A program made the translations under genes and the position numbers. A DNA stretch of 64,000 nucleotides from Sinorhizobium fredii USDA 205 (GTDB taxonomy: Bacteria > Pseudomonadota > Alphaproteobacteria > Rhizobiales > Rhizobiaceae). The notes below the pieces were generated by a model. It searched no databases. It saw nothing but the letters and a program-made list of their open reading frames with translations, and was not told the origin of the DNA. The DNA lies in assembly GCF_001461695.1 (NCBI RefSeq), contig NZ_AUTC01000099.1, positions 62,001 to 126,000 on the forward strand. Reading direction: 5' to 3'. Within the stretch, counting starts at the first letter, position 1. The number at the start of each line of letters is the position of its first letter. Below are positions 47,172 through 57,095 of the stretch, piece after piece.

Positions 47172-47409
47172 GGTCGATGATCGTGCCGCGCCCGTCGTTC
47201 CAGATTCGCATTTCACGCTCATGACCGGCGGCCGGGCGGGCACGCGCCGGCATCGGCTTGGCGTTGAACCTTGCGGCGATGGCGCTGCCGATCGCGACGA
47301 CGGCGGCAATGCCGGCAAGCGCCAGGGCAAGCGAGGCGGTCAGCACGAAGGCCGCAACCGTGATGGTAAGGACTGCGGCCGTGAAGAGAACAGAGCGGAT
47401 GCTTTGCAT
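47167..47409 (-). CDS. Small membrane protein (80 aa), unknown function
   Basis: Not recognised. Two hydrophobic stretches (about residues 6-28 and 27-46) form a hairpin-like membrane domain, followed by a polar C-terminus (about 50-80) ending WNDGRGTIIDL. ATG at 47409 follows AAAGGTGACG, a good Shine-Dalgarno, and the upstream part of the frame is Pro/Cys-rich and unlikely. The stop falls inside the palindromic repeat at 47125-47171. It is divergent from the CoA ester lyase. Confidence 0.7.
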   Translation of the reverse strand: MQSIRSVLFTAAVLTITVAAFVLTASLALALAGIAAVVAIGSAIAARFNAKPMPARARPAAGHEREMRIWNDGRGTIIDL

Positions 47410-47510
47410 ATTCGTCACCTTTCTATCAAGGCATGTGGTGGCTGGCGGCACCGCTTGCAAGAGGCCCTTCGACCTTGCGCAAGGCAAGAAAGGCGGGCAC
47501 AACCGGTCCT

Positions 47511-48416
47511 ATGACAAGAGCAACCGATCATCATCCCGTGCGGCTCCGCCGTTCCGTGCTTAGCGTGCCGGCCGACAACCCCCGTGCCCTTGCCAAGATC
47601 AAGGATCTTGTCGCGGATGCGGTGATCTTCGACCTCGAGGACGCCGTGGCACCCGAGCGCAAGGCCGAGGCCCGCGACGCCCTTGTCCGCCACCTGTCCA
47701 CAAATCGGCCGGACGGCGAAGCGATCATCCGCGTCAATGTGGCGGAATCGGGGTTCAGCGAAGCGGATCTTGCCGCCGCACTGTCGACGCGCCCGGACGC
47801 GATCCTTCTGCCGAAGGTCGAAAGCCCTGCCGATATCCAAACGGTTCTCGATTGGCTCTCTGAAAACGACGCGCCGGAGAGCCTGAGGCTCTGGGCGATG
47901 ATCGAGACGCCGCGCGGCGTCCTCAATGCGCCGGCCATCGCCGAGATGGGCCGCACCCTCGGCGGCCGGCTCGATTGCTTCGTTGTCGGGCTCAACGACC
48001 TGCGCCACGCGACGGGCGTTCCCGCGCTCGCCGGCCGCACCTATCTCGTGCCCTGGCTGATGCAGGTGCTCATCGCGGCGCGCGGCAGCGGTCTCGACGC
48101 CATCGACGCGGTCTTCAACGATTTTCGCGACGCGGAGGGTTTTGCGGCCGAGTGCGAGCAGGGGCGCGACATGGGCTATGACGGCAAGATGCTGATCCAT
48201 CCCGCCCAGATCGACGCGGCCAATCGTTGCTTCGGCGTCGACGCGGCGGCGCTCGACGAGGCGCGAGCGATCATCGGCGCCTTCGCCCGGCCGGAGCATG
48301 CAGGCAAAGGCGTGATCAACCTTGACGGCCGCATGGTCGAGCGCCTCCATCTCGACCAGGCACTGAAACTCGCCGCGAAAGCGGAGATCATCGAAAAACG
48401 AAAGGCGAAACCTTGA
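47511..48416 (+). CDS. HpcH/HpaI family CoA ester lyase (CitE-like)
   Basis: A 301-residue TIM-barrel lyase related to citrate lyase beta and malyl/citramalyl-CoA lyases. Motifs: LRRSVLSVPADNPRALAK near the N-terminus, VIFDLEDAVAPERK (about residues 40-53, Mg ligand Asp) and AMIETPRGVLNAPAIA (about 131-146, Mg ligand Glu). The stand-alone form usually acts on malyl- or citramalyl-CoA; the true substrate is unresolved. ATG at 47511 is the family start; the frame is open upstream. It overlaps the DUF1737 gene by 4 bases. Confidence 0.87.
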   Translation: MTRATDHHPVRLRRSVLSVPADNPRALAKIKDLVADAVIFDLEDAVAPERKAEARDALVRHLSTNRPDGEAIIRVNVAESGFSEADLAAALSTRPDAILLPKVESPADIQTVLDWLSENDAPESLRLWAMIETPRGVLNAPAIAEMGRTLGGRLDCFVVGLNDLRHATGVPALAGRTYLVPWLMQVLIAARGSGLDAIDAVFNDFRDAEGFAAECEQGRDMGYDGKMLIHPAQIDAANRCFGVDAAALDEARAIIGAFARPEHAGKGVINLDGRMVERLHLDQALKLAAKAEIIEKRKAKP

Positions 48417-48619
48417 AACTCTACCGATTTCTGACCGGCCCCGACGACGCTTCGTTCTGCCACAAGGTGACGGCGGCATTGAACCAGGGTTGGAGCCTGC
48501 ACGGCTCGCCGACCTATGCCTTCAATGCCGACACCCAGCATATGCAATGCGGTCAGGCGGTGACGAAAGAGGTGGAGGGCAAGGACTATCATCCAGACAT
48601 GAAATTGTCGGAGCAGTAA
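48413..48619 (+). CDS. DUF1737 domain protein
   Basis: A 68-residue protein whose N-terminal half (KLYRFLTGPDDASFCHKVTAALNQGWSLHGSPTYAFN) is the DUF1737 signature; function is unknown. The start is TTG at 48413, overlapping the lyase stop as TTGA, so it is translated by coupling. A RIME element follows. Confidence 0.88.
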   Translation: MKLYRFLTGPDDASFCHKVTAALNQGWSLHGSPTYAFNADTQHMQCGQAVTKEVEGKDYHPDMKLSEQ

Positions 48620-48648
48620 GCCACGGTGTTGTCGAGTGGGTCCAAGTT

Positions 48649-48780
48649 GCCCCTCTCCTCGGGTTTAACCCGAGGACTAACCCTCTTCCCGCAGGCGGGG
48701 CGAGGGGACTGAGGTGGCGCCGCGCGTCTCCTTCGCCCCGCCTGCGGGGAGAAGGTGGCCGGCAGGCCGGATGCGGGGCC
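48649..48780. repeat. RIME-type element, long form
   Basis: Starts GCCCCTCT (48649) and ends ATGCGGGGC, with CTTCCCGCAGGCGGGGCGAGGGG and CGCCCCGCCTGCGGGGAGAAG hairpins. It lies between convergent DUF1737 and the hydroxylase gene and may terminate both. Confidence 0.85.
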
Positions 48781-48806
48781 GAAGTTACAAAGGCCCCACA
48801 CTTTCC

Positions 48807-50021
48807 TCAGATCGGCTGGCCCGAAAGCAATCGCGGGTCCGTTTCGCCGGCAACGCCGGCGGCCTGGCGAATGAAGAAACTCTTGAGCGACGGCAGGCGG
48901 TCGACGAGGCCGAGGCCGATGTCGCGGATGACCCTCACCGGCGTGATGTCGTTGGAGAACAGCCGGTTCAGGACGTCGGTCGTCACGCCCATGCGGAAGG
49001 TGTCGAAACGCCGCCAGGTCTGGTAGCGCTCGAGAACGGCAAGCGAGCCGATGTCGAGGCCGAGGCGGTCCGCCTCGACGACCGTTTCGGCAAGCGCCGC
49101 CACGTCCTTGAAGCCGAGATTGAGGCCCTGGCCCGAGATCGGATGGATGCCGTGCGCGGCATCGCCCGCCAGCGCGAAGCGAGGTGCTACGAAATCGCGC
49201 GCCAGCGTCAGCCCGAGCGGAAAGGCCCTGCGGCCGCCGACCACCTTGAGATGGCCGAGCTTGTGGCCGAAGCGGCGCTCCAGTTCCTCCTCGAAAATGA
49301 AATCATCCTCTTTGACCAGGCGCTCGGCGTCGGCGCTGCGCTCCGTCCAGACCAGCGACGAGCGATTGTCCTTGAGCGGCAGGGTGGCGAAGGGCCCCGC
49401 CGGCAGGAAATGCTCCTCCGCCGTGCCGCCGTGCGGCCGCTCGTGCTCGACCGTCGTCACGATGCCGGACTGGCCGTAATCGAACTCGACGACCTTGATG
49501 CCGGCGGCCTCGCGCAATTTCGAGCGCACCCCGTCGCAAGCGACGAGCAGTCGCGCCTCCACCGCCGCGCCGCCGGCGAGTGTCACGGCAACGGCGTGAT
49601 CGCCGCTCTTGAAGTTTTCGACCAACGCCGCCTGGCGGATCGGCACGCCGAGTTCCCGGCAGGCCTCGCGCAATGCGCCGACCAGCGCGGTATTCGGCAC
49701 CATATGTGCGAAGGGGCGCCCCTCGCCGCCATCGCCCTCGAAGGTCAGGAACACCGGACGGACGGGATCGGCCGTTTTCGAATCGGTGATCACCATCCGG
49801 AGGATCGGCTCCGCCTCCGGGGCGATCGCGTTCCAGACGCCGAGAACGTCGAGCATGCGCTCGGCCGCAAGGGCGACCGCGGAGGCCCGCTCGTCCTTTT
49901 TCCAGGCGCCTTCCGGCGCGCCGTCGACGACGGTCACGTCGAGATGGGGAGCCGCTTTCTTGAGCGATACGGCGAGCGACAGGCCGACATAGCCGCCTCC
50001 GGCAATCAATACATCGATCAT
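48807..50021 (-). CDS. UbiH/UbiF/COQ6-family FAD hydroxylase
   Basis: Flavin monooxygenase of ubiquinone biosynthesis. The 404-residue protein begins MIDVLIAGGGYVGLSLAVSL (dinucleotide-binding GxGxxG) and has RLLVACDGVRSKLR (about residues 150-163) and GDAAHGIHPISGQGLNLGFKD (about 286-306), the complete family set. Which ring position it hydroxylates is not evident; alphaproteobacteria often use one broad enzyme (UbiL/UbiM types) for several steps. The start at 50021 is chosen over 50048 because the FAD motif starts there. Divergent from tesB. Confidence 0.92.
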   Translation of the reverse strand: MIDVLIAGGGYVGLSLAVSLKKAAPHLDVTVVDGAPEGAWKKDERASAVALAAERMLDVLGVWNAIAPEAEPILRMVITDSKTADPVRPVFLTFEGDGGEGRPFAHMVPNTALVGALREACRELGVPIRQAALVENFKSGDHAVAVTLAGGAAVEARLLVACDGVRSKLREAAGIKVVEFDYGQSGIVTTVEHERPHGGTAEEHFLPAGPFATLPLKDNRSSLVWTERSADAERLVKEDDFIFEEELERRFGHKLGHLKVVGGRRAFPLGLTLARDFVAPRFALAGDAAHGIHPISGQGLNLGFKDVAALAETVVEADRLGLDIGSLAVLERYQTWRRFDTFRMGVTTDVLNRLFSNDITPVRVIRDIGLGLVDRLPSLKSFFIRQAAGVAGETDPRLLSGQPI

Positions 50022-50107
50022 CCCGCCTCTCCCGTCGCACTTGAGCATCGATCCATGCGTATATAGATCAATGCCATCGCCGTTCCTACCATCGGAGACC
50101 GCCGAAA

Positions 50108-50992
50108 ATGTCGCGCCCCGCCGAATCCGCCACGCCCATGGATGCGCTGCTCGGGATCCTCGATCTCGAAAAGCTCGAAGAAAACCTGTTCCGGGGCCTG
50201 AGCCCCCAGGTCGGCTGGCAGCGGGTGTTCGGCGGGCAGGTCATCGGCCAGGCGCTGGTCGCCGCGCAACGCACCGTGGACGAAGGCCGCTATGTCCATT
50301 CGCTGCACGCCTATTTCCTGCGGCCGGGCGACCCGACCGTGCCGATCATCTACGAGGTCGACCGTATCCGCGACGGATCGAGCTTCGCCACCCGGCGCGT
50401 CGTGGCGATCCAGCACGGCAAGGCGATCTTCTCCATGTCGGCCTCCTTCCAGTATGACGAGGACGGATTCGACCATCAGTTCGACATGCCCGACGTGCCG
50501 ATGCCGGAAACCTTGCCGGGCGAAAAGGAACTGCGCGAGAAATTCCTCGTCCACGCACCCGAGGCGATCCGCCGCTACTGGGAACGGCCGCGGCCGATCG
50601 AGATCCGGCCGACCTCGCTCGAGCATTACTTCTCGCGCGACAAGGCCACGCCGCGGCAGGACGTCTGGGTGAAGACCGTCGGCAACGTGCCGGACGAGCG
50701 CCATCTGCAGGCCGCCGTCCTTGCCTATCTGTCCGACATGACGCTGCTCGATACCTCGCTCTACGCGCACGGCACTTCGGTCTTCGACCGGACGCTCCAG
50801 GTCGCGAGCCTGGACCACGCCATGTGGTTCCATCGACCCTCCAGGATGGACGACTGGCTGCTCTACACGCAGGACAGCCCAAGCGCGCACGGCGCGCGCG
50901 GCATGACGCGCGGCAGCCTGTTCGATCGTTCCGGCGTGCTGATCGCCTCCGTGGCCCAGGAAGGCCTGATCCGTAAAAAGGCAGTTGAGTAA
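50108..50992 (+). CDS. tesB: Acyl-CoA thioesterase II
   Basis: Hydrolyses medium- and long-chain acyl-CoA. The 294-residue double-hotdog protein has ENLFRGLSPQVGWQRVFGGQVIGQALVAA at the N-terminus and the catalytic-site residues of TesB: an Asp in the first hotdog helix region, and the C-terminal SLDHAMWFHRPSRMDDWLLY with its Asp/Thr/Gln context. Monocistronic, followed by a terminator-like hairpin and the nitrogen-regulated glnK promoter. Confidence 0.95.
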   Translation: MSRPAESATPMDALLGILDLEKLEENLFRGLSPQVGWQRVFGGQVIGQALVAAQRTVDEGRYVHSLHAYFLRPGDPTVPIIYEVDRIRDGSSFATRRVVAIQHGKAIFSMSASFQYDEDGFDHQFDMPDVPMPETLPGEKELREKFLVHAPEAIRRYWERPRPIEIRPTSLEHYFSRDKATPRQDVWVKTVGNVPDERHLQAAVLAYLSDMTLLDTSLYAHGTSVFDRTLQVASLDHAMWFHRPSRMDDWLLYTQDSPSAHGARGMTRGSLFDRSGVLIASVAQEGLIRKKAVE

Positions 50993-51048
50993 AAAATAGG
51001 CAATCTCCAGCCTTTTTTGTTCTTTTGCCTGTTTTTTAAGCTTCTTGA

Positions 51049-51582
<534 letters not shown>

Positions 51583-51609
51583 GCAGCGCCGATCAGGGAG
51601 CATTTTTCG

Positions 51610-53037
51610 ATGTCGTCATTCAATCTTTCCCTCTCTCTTCGACGCGTGGGCGCCACCGCTGCCGCCTTGCTCGCGCCGGTCGTTGCTTTCGCCCAGGAGG
51701 CGGCGCCCGCCGCTGCCGAGGCCGTTGCGGCAACGCCGGTTCCGGACAAGGGCGACACCACCTGGATGCTGCTGTCGACCATCCTCGTCCTGTTGATGAC
51801 CGTTCCCGGTCTCGCGCTCTTCTATGGCGGTCTGGTGCGTGCCAAGAATATGCTGTCGGTGCTGATGCAGGTTATGATGATCACCGCCGTCGTGATGATC
51901 ATCTGGGTGACCTACGGCTATTCGCTGGCCTTCACGGATGGCGGCTCGCTCAACTCGTTCATCGGCGGCTTCTCGAAAATGTTCCTGGCGGGCGTCGACA
52001 CGACGACCCTTGCGGAAAGCTTCTCGAAGGGCGTCTTCATCCCCGAATACGTCTTCGTCGTCTTCCAGATGACCTTCGCCTGCATCACGCCGGCCCTGAT
52101 CGTCGGCGCCTTCGCCGAGCGCATCAAGTTCTCGGCCGTCATGCTGTTCGTCATCCTGTGGGTCACCTTCGTCTACTTCCCGATCGCCCACATGGTCTGG
52201 TTCTGGGGTGGACCGAGCGCCTACACGGCTCCGACCGGCCTGATCTTCTCCTTCGGCGCGATCGACTTCGCCGGCGGCACCGTCGTCCACATCAATGCCG
52301 GTATCGCGGGCCTCGTAGGCGCGATCATGCTCGGCAAGCGCACGGGCTACAAGCGCGAGATCATGGCTCCGCATTCGATGACGCTCACCATGGTCGGCGC
52401 CTCGCTGCTGTGGGTCGGCTGGTTCGGCTTCAATGCCGGCTCGAACCTCGAAGCCAATGCCTATGCGGCCCTCGCGATGATCAACACCTTCCTGGCAACG
52501 GCAGCAGCCATCGTCTCCTGGGCGGTCGTTGAAACGCTCGTTCGCGGCAAGGCCTCGATGCTTGGCGCCGCCTCGGGTGCCGTTGCCGGCCTCGTCGCCG
52601 TCACCCCGGCCGCCGGCTTTGCCGGGCCGATGGGCGCGATCGTACTCGGCCTCGCCGTCTCGCCGCTCTGCTACTTCTTCGTCGATGTGGTAAAGAACAA
52701 GTTCCACTATGACGACAGCCTCGACGTGTTCGGCATCCACGGCGTCGGCGGCATCCTCGGCGCGATCGCAACCGGCATCCTCGTCAACCCGGCGCTCGGC
52801 GGCGCAGGCATCGTCGACTATTCGACCGCCGACTTCGCCGCTGGCTACGCCGGCACGGCAACGCAGGTCTGGGCGCAGCTCAAGGGCGTGCTCGTCACCG
52901 TCGTCTGGTCCGGTGTCGGTTCGGTCATCCTCTTCAAGGTTGTCGATGCAATCGTCGGCCTGCGCGTCACGGTCGAAGCGGAGCGCGAAGGTCTCGACCT
53001 CTCCTCGCACGGCGAAGCCGCCTATCACGCCAGCTAA
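51610..53037 (+). CDS. amtB: Ammonium transporter AmtB
   Basis: Trimeric inner-membrane ammonium channel. The 475-residue protein has a signal peptide (about residues 1-29), an Ala/Pro-rich stretch, then 11 membrane helices. The twin-His pore residues are present: PIAHMVWFWGG (about residue 196) and FGIHGVGGILGA (about 377). The canonical DFAGGTVVHINAGIAG signature lies between. The C-terminal tail that interacts with GlnK is retained. A strong terminator follows. Confidence 0.97.
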   Translation: MSSFNLSLSLRRVGATAAALLAPVVAFAQEAAPAAAEAVAATPVPDKGDTTWMLLSTILVLLMTVPGLALFYGGLVRAKNMLSVLMQVMMITAVVMIIWVTYGYSLAFTDGGSLNSFIGGFSKMFLAGVDTTTLAESFSKGVFIPEYVFVVFQMTFACITPALIVGAFAERIKFSAVMLFVILWVTFVYFPIAHMVWFWGGPSAYTAPTGLIFSFGAIDFAGGTVVHINAGIAGLVGAIMLGKRTGYKREIMAPHSMTLTMVGASLLWVGWFGFNAGSNLEANAYAALAMINTFLATAAAIVSWAVVETLVRGKASMLGAASGAVAGLVAVTPAAGFAGPMGAIVLGLAVSPLCYFFVDVVKNKFHYDDSLDVFGIHGVGGILGAIATGILVNPALGGAGIVDYSTADFAAGYAGTATQVWAQLKGVLVTVVWSGVGSVILFKVVDAIVGLRVTVEAEREGLDLSSHGEAAYHAS

Positions 53038-53112
53038 GCGGATTGCGGCGCCGGCAGAAAAGCGCCGCCAACAGTCCCGTCGCGATCCGCATATTTCGCG
53101 GATCGCCCTTTC

Positions 53113-53142
53113 GCCCGGATCCTCGCGATCCGGGCTTTTTTT
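53113..53142 (+). terminator. Intrinsic terminator of glnK-amtB
   Basis: GCCCGGATC (53113-53121) / GATCCGGGC (53127-53135) hairpin followed by T7. It lies 75 bases after the amtB stop. Confidence 0.93.
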
Positions 53143-53163
53143 GTGCTGCTCAATGCGCTGACC

Positions 53164-53260
53164 ACCCCTCATCCGGCTGCCGGCATCTTCTCCCCGGGGC
53201 GAAGGAAACGCGCGGCATCGCTTCGGCCCAAGTTCCCTCGGGGAGAGGGTTAAGGTGAGG
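53164..53260. repeat. RIME-type element
   Basis: CCCCTCATCCGGCTGCCGGCATCTTCTCCCC at the left and CTCGGGGAGAGGGTTAAGGTGAGG at the right, with diverged centre. It lies in the 481-bp gap between amtB and ftsK. Confidence 0.8.
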
Positions 53261-53329
53261 ACCCGCGATAGGGATCAATTTGCGACGGAATCATCGTCAT
53301 CACGCGCTATTTCGTTCCCGCAGGCGCAT

Positions 53330-53348
53330 GGTTAATGTCGCATTAACC
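53330..53348 (+). promoter_or_regulatory. CtrA-type site upstream of ftsK
   Basis: GGTTAATGTCGCATTAACC is a perfect 8-3-8 palindrome and contains TTAA-N7-TTAAC, the full CtrA consensus, readable on both strands. It lies 170 bases upstream of the ftsK start. The rest of the 481-bp gap holds the amtB terminator, a RIME element and no gene. Confidence 0.6.
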
Positions 53349-53518
53349 CTCGTCCGCTTAGGTTGATTCCATGGCACGCAATGTGCCCGGAGCATTCTGT
53401 GTCCAGACCGGTTTCGGAAGGGCGGCAAGAATGCCCTGCAATCAATGGCTGGAATGTTCCCACCGTTCACTTGGAAGATGCGTGGCGCTCCGGCGGATCG
53501 AAACGGGCAGCAGGCAAC

Positions 53519-56167
53519 ATGAGCAGAAGCAATCCCGCAACGCTTGACAGCCGTTCCAACCAGTTCGTGCTGACCACCTTCCTCTGGCGCCAGACCGCGT
53601 CGCTGGCAGGTTTTGCGCTGTTCGGCGCCCTGGCGCTCGCCGTTGCCGCGCTTTCGACATGGAACGTTTCCGATCCGAGCTTCTCCTATGCCACCTCGCA
53701 GGAGCCGACCAACGTGCTCGGCTACGGCGGTGCTGCCTTTGCCGATATCTTCATGCAATTCTTCGGACTGGCGAGCGTCGTGGCGCTGCTGCCGGCGGTC
53801 GCCTGGGCGCTCGTGCTGATTGGCGGCAAACCTTTCGACAAGGCCGTCAAGCGGCTCTGCCTCTGGTTCGTCGGTTCGGTGCTGGCGAGCGCTGCCCTGA
53901 GCTGCGTGCCGGCGCCGATCACCTGGCCGCTGCCGAACGGTCTCGGCGGCGTCTTTGGCGACATGATCCTGCGCTTCCCGGCGCTCTTCACCGGCACCTT
54001 CCCGACCGGCACCTTCGCGACCGTTCTCGCCTGCCTCTTCGCTGCGCCGGCCGCCTGGGCGCTGATCTTCAGCGCCGGGCTTATCGGTGTCAGCGACGAA
54101 GGCGAGGAAGAGGCGGCACCGGAGTCCGTTCCGAGCAAGGCCCGCACCATCCGCGAAGAGCTCGAGGATGAGGATGACGAGGGGCCGCTGACCCTCCTGA
54201 TGGGCTCGCTGGCCCATATGCGTTTCACGGCGCAAGCCCGGCTGCGTCGCGCCTTCGGCCTGAGCGCCAGCCGCGCCAAGCGCCAGTACGACGAGCCCTA
54301 TGATTTCAACAACGACGAATTCGGCACGCTCAACGAGCCGGCCCGGCCGAAGACACAGGCCGGCGCCGCGCGCGTCGAACCATCGCTCGATCGCGCCGAG
54401 CGCCGCCTCGTCACGCCGCCGCCGATCCTCGCCGACGAAGACGACCCGCCCTTCGACCTCGACGATCCTCGCCCCGCCGGCATCCTGCCGGACGACGAGG
54501 ACGACATCGCCGCCGACTGGGCACCGCGGCCCGCTCCGGCCAGGCCGCCGATCAACGGTTCCAGGGTTGCTCCGCCACCGACGCGGCCGAAGAGCGGCCA
54601 GCGCATCGAACGCGAAGCCCAACGCTCCTTCGTCGATGACGATGGCGACTTCACGCTTCCGCCGATCCATTTCCTCGCCGAGGCGAAGAATGTCACCCGC
54701 GACGCCTCCCTATCGTCCGATGCGCTCGAACAGAATGCCCGCATGCTCGAAGGCGTGCTGGAGGATTTCGGCGTCAAGGGCGAGATCATCCATGTGCGCC
54801 CGGGGCCTGTTGTGACGCTCTACGAATTGGAGCCGGCGCCGGGCATCAAGTCGTCGCGCGTCATCGGCCTTGCCGACGACATCGCCCGCTCGATGAGCGC
54901 GATCGCCGCCCGCGTCGCGGTCGTGCCGGGCCGCAACGCCATCGGCATCGAACTGCCGAACCAGCGGCGCGAGATGGTCTATCTGCGCGAACTGATCGGC
55001 TCGCGCGACTTCGAGACCACCAAGACGAAGCTTGCCATGGCGCTCGGCAAGACGATCGGCGGTGAACCGGTCGTCGCCGACCTCGCCAAGATGCCGCATC
55101 TGCTCGTCGCCGGCACCACCGGTTCGGGCAAGTCGGTGGCGATCAACACGATGATCCTGTCGCTGCTCTATCGCCTCACCCCCGATCAGTGCCGGCTGAT
55201 CATGATCGATCCGAAGATGCTCGAGCTCTCCGTCTATGACGGCATCCCGCATCTGCTGTCGCCGGTGGTCACCGATCCGAAGAAGGCCGTCGTCGCGCTG
55301 AAATGGACCGTGCGCGAGATGGAAGAGCGCTACAAGAAGATGTCGAAGATCGGCGTCCGCAACATCGACGGCTTCAACGCGCGCGTCGAGCAGGCGCTTC
55401 TGAAGGGCGAGGCGATCACCCGCACCGTCCAGACCGGCTTCGACCGCCAGACCGGCGAAGCCGTCTACGAGACCGAGGAGTTCGACCTCTCGCCGATGCC
55501 CTATATCGTCGTCATCATCGACGAGATGGCCGACCTGATGATGGTCGCCGGCAAGGACATCGAAGGCGCCGTGCAGCGGCTCGCCCAGATGGCCCGCGCC
55601 GCCGGCATCCACGTCATCATGGCGACGCAGCGCCCGTCGGTCGACGTCATCACCGGCACGATCAAGGCGAACTTCCCGACCCGCATCTCCTTCCAGGTCA
55701 CCTCGAAGATCGACAGCCGCACCATCCTCGGCGAACAGGGAGCCGAACAGCTCCTCGGCCAGGGCGACATGCTCTACATGGCGGGCGGCGGGCGCATCCA
55801 GCGCGTCCACGGCCCCTTCGTCTCCGATACGGAAGTGGAAGAGGTTGTCGCCTATCTGAAGACGCAAGGCGTGCCGCAGTATCTCGATGCGATCACCGAG
55901 GACGACGACGAGGAGAGCGAAGGCGGCGGACCGTCCGGGACCTCGAATCTCGCCGATTCCGAAGACCCCTACGACCAGGCCGTGGCGATCGTGCTGCGTG
56001 ACGGCAAGGCTTCGACCTCCTACGTGCAGCGGCGCCTCGGTATCGGCTATAATCGTGCCGCCTCGCTGATCGAGCGGATGGAGCAGGAGGGCATCATCGG
56101 CCCGGCGAACCACGCCGGCAAGCGCGAGATCCTGGTGCCGACCGAGGCGGAGATCACGGGCCGGTAA
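53519..56167 (+). CDS. ftsK: DNA translocase FtsK
   Basis: Septal DNA pump that clears and resolves chromosome dimers at division. From ATG 53519 the protein is 882 residues: four membrane helices (about 25-180), an acidic/Pro-rich linker (about 190-385), a RecA-like motor with Walker [10 protein letters not shown] (about 532-539) and Walker [11 protein letters not shown] (about 664-673), and a C-terminal winged-helix gamma domain (about 810-880, [20 protein letters not shown]). The linker is short relative to E. coli, as in other rhizobia. The frame is open 156 bases upstream, but the [10 protein letters not shown] start is preferred. Confidence 0.97.
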   Translation: MSRSNPATLDSRSNQFVLTTFLWRQTASLAGFALFGALALAVAALSTWNVSDPSFSYATSQEPTNVLGYGGAAFADIFMQFFGLASVVALLPAVAWALVLIGGKPFDKAVKRLCLWFVGSVLASAALSCVPAPITWPLPNGLGGVFGDMILRFPALFTGTFPTGTFATVLACLFAAPAAWALIFSAGLIGVSDEGEEEAAPESVPSKARTIREELEDEDDEGPLTLLMGSLAHMRFTAQARLRRAFGLSASRAKRQYDEPYDFNNDEFGTLNEPARPKTQAGAARVEPSLDRAERRLVTPPPILADEDDPPFDLDDPRPAGILPDDEDDIAADWAPRPAPARPPINGSRVAPPPTRPKSGQRIEREAQRSFVDDDGDFTLPPIHFLAEAKNVTRDASLSSDALEQNARMLEGVLEDFGVKGEIIHVRPGPVVTLYELEPAPGIKSSRVIGLADDIARSMSAIAARVAVVPGRNAIGIELPNQRREMVYLRELIGSRDFETTKTKLAMALGKTIGGEPVVADLAKMPHLLVAGTTGSGKSVAINTMILSLLYRLTPDQCRLIMIDPKMLELSVYDGIPHLLSPVVTDPKKAVVALKWTVREMEERYKKMSKIGVRNIDGFNARVEQALLKGEAITRTVQTGFDRQTGEAVYETEEFDLSPMPYIVVIIDEMADLMMVAGKDIEGAVQRLAQMARAAGIHVIMATQRPSVDVITGTIKANFPTRISFQVTSKIDSRTILGEQGAEQLLGQGDMLYMAGGGRIQRVHGPFVSDTEVEEVVAYLKTQGVPQYLDAITEDDDEESEGGGPSGTSNLADSEDPYDQAVAIVLRDGKASTSYVQRRLGIGYNRAASLIERMEQEGIIGPANHAGKREILVPTEAEITGR

Positions 56168-56282
56168 GTCGGGAGAGCCGGCCGGTAACGGTCATTTGAG
56201 AGCGAGGCCGGAGCAGCAGCAAATGACGCCTTGAAGGCGCCCCACTTGCGCTCCACATGACGCTCATATGAAGGAGACTGCG

Positions 56283-56945
56283 ATGACAGAGACAAGAAAC
56301 GGCGACGGCAATACTCTGGTGATCTCGCGGCGCCTCTTCGTTTGCGGCCTGGCAGCGCTCGCGGGCATTGCCGGAACGACCCTCGACGCGGCCCCCGCTT
56401 CGGCGCAGGCATCCGCCGTTGCCCAGAAGATCGCCGATCACTTTTCATCGGTGAAGACGATGGCCGGCGAATTCGTCCAGTTCGGCCCGCGCGGCGAGCA
56501 GACCGGCGGCAAGTTCTACATCCGCCGTCCCGGACGCATCCGCTTCAACTACGAGGCGCCCTCGCCGATGCGGGTCATCGCCGACGGCCGGTCGGTGGTG
56601 ATCGGCAACATGAAGCTGAAGACCTGGGACATCTATCCCTTGTCGAAGACGCCGCTCAACCTGCTTTTGAGCGAGAGGATCGACCTGAGCAGCCGCATGG
56701 TCCGCAACGTCCGGGTCGAGCCGGACCTCATCACCATCGTGCTGGGCGACCGCTCGATCTTCGGCGATTCGACCATCACCATGATGTTCGACCCGAAGAC
56801 CTACAATCTCAGGCAGTGGACGATCACGGACGCCCAGAAGAAGGACACGTCGGTGATGATCTTCAACGTGCAGACCGGCATCCAACTCGACGACAAGGTG
56901 TTCCGCATTCCCTATGACGAGGTGCGCAACAAGGGTGGCAAGTAG
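56283..56945 (+). CDS. LolA-like outer-membrane lipoprotein carrier
   Basis: A 220-residue periplasmic protein with a signal peptide (about residues 12-40, ending ASAQA) and a LolA/DUF4892-type half-barrel (about 42-215; FVQFGPRGEQTGGKFYIRRPGRIRFNYE is the LolA signature). It would ferry lipoproteins from LolCDE to the outer membrane. ATG at 56283 is preferred over 56268 because AAGGAG lies 8 bases before it. It sits between ftsK and xthA in one orientation and has its own terminator. Confidence 0.9.
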   Translation: MTETRNGDGNTLVISRRLFVCGLAALAGIAGTTLDAAPASAQASAVAQKIADHFSSVKTMAGEFVQFGPRGEQTGGKFYIRRPGRIRFNYEAPSPMRVIADGRSVVIGNMKLKTWDIYPLSKTPLNLLLSERIDLSSRMVRNVRVEPDLITIVLGDRSIFGDSTITMMFDPKTYNLRQWTITDAQKKDTSVMIFNVQTGIQLDDKVFRIPYDEVRNKGGK

Positions 56946-56977
56946 CCGAACCCGCATTGACTCTGATACTGGAATCG

Positions 56978-57000
56978 GCCGCCCTCGGGCGGCCTTTTTC
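56978..57000 (+). terminator. Intrinsic terminator of the lolA-like gene
   Basis: GGCCGCC (56978-56984) / GGCGGCC (56989-56995) hairpin followed by T5, 33 bases after the stop. Confidence 0.9.
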
Positions 57001-57095
57001 ATGCTTGTCGATTGGCGCCGGACCTGATTAAAACGCCCCGTGCTGCCGGACACTTGCTGTCGCGCCACCGGCGAAACCTACCCAGAGGAACGTGA

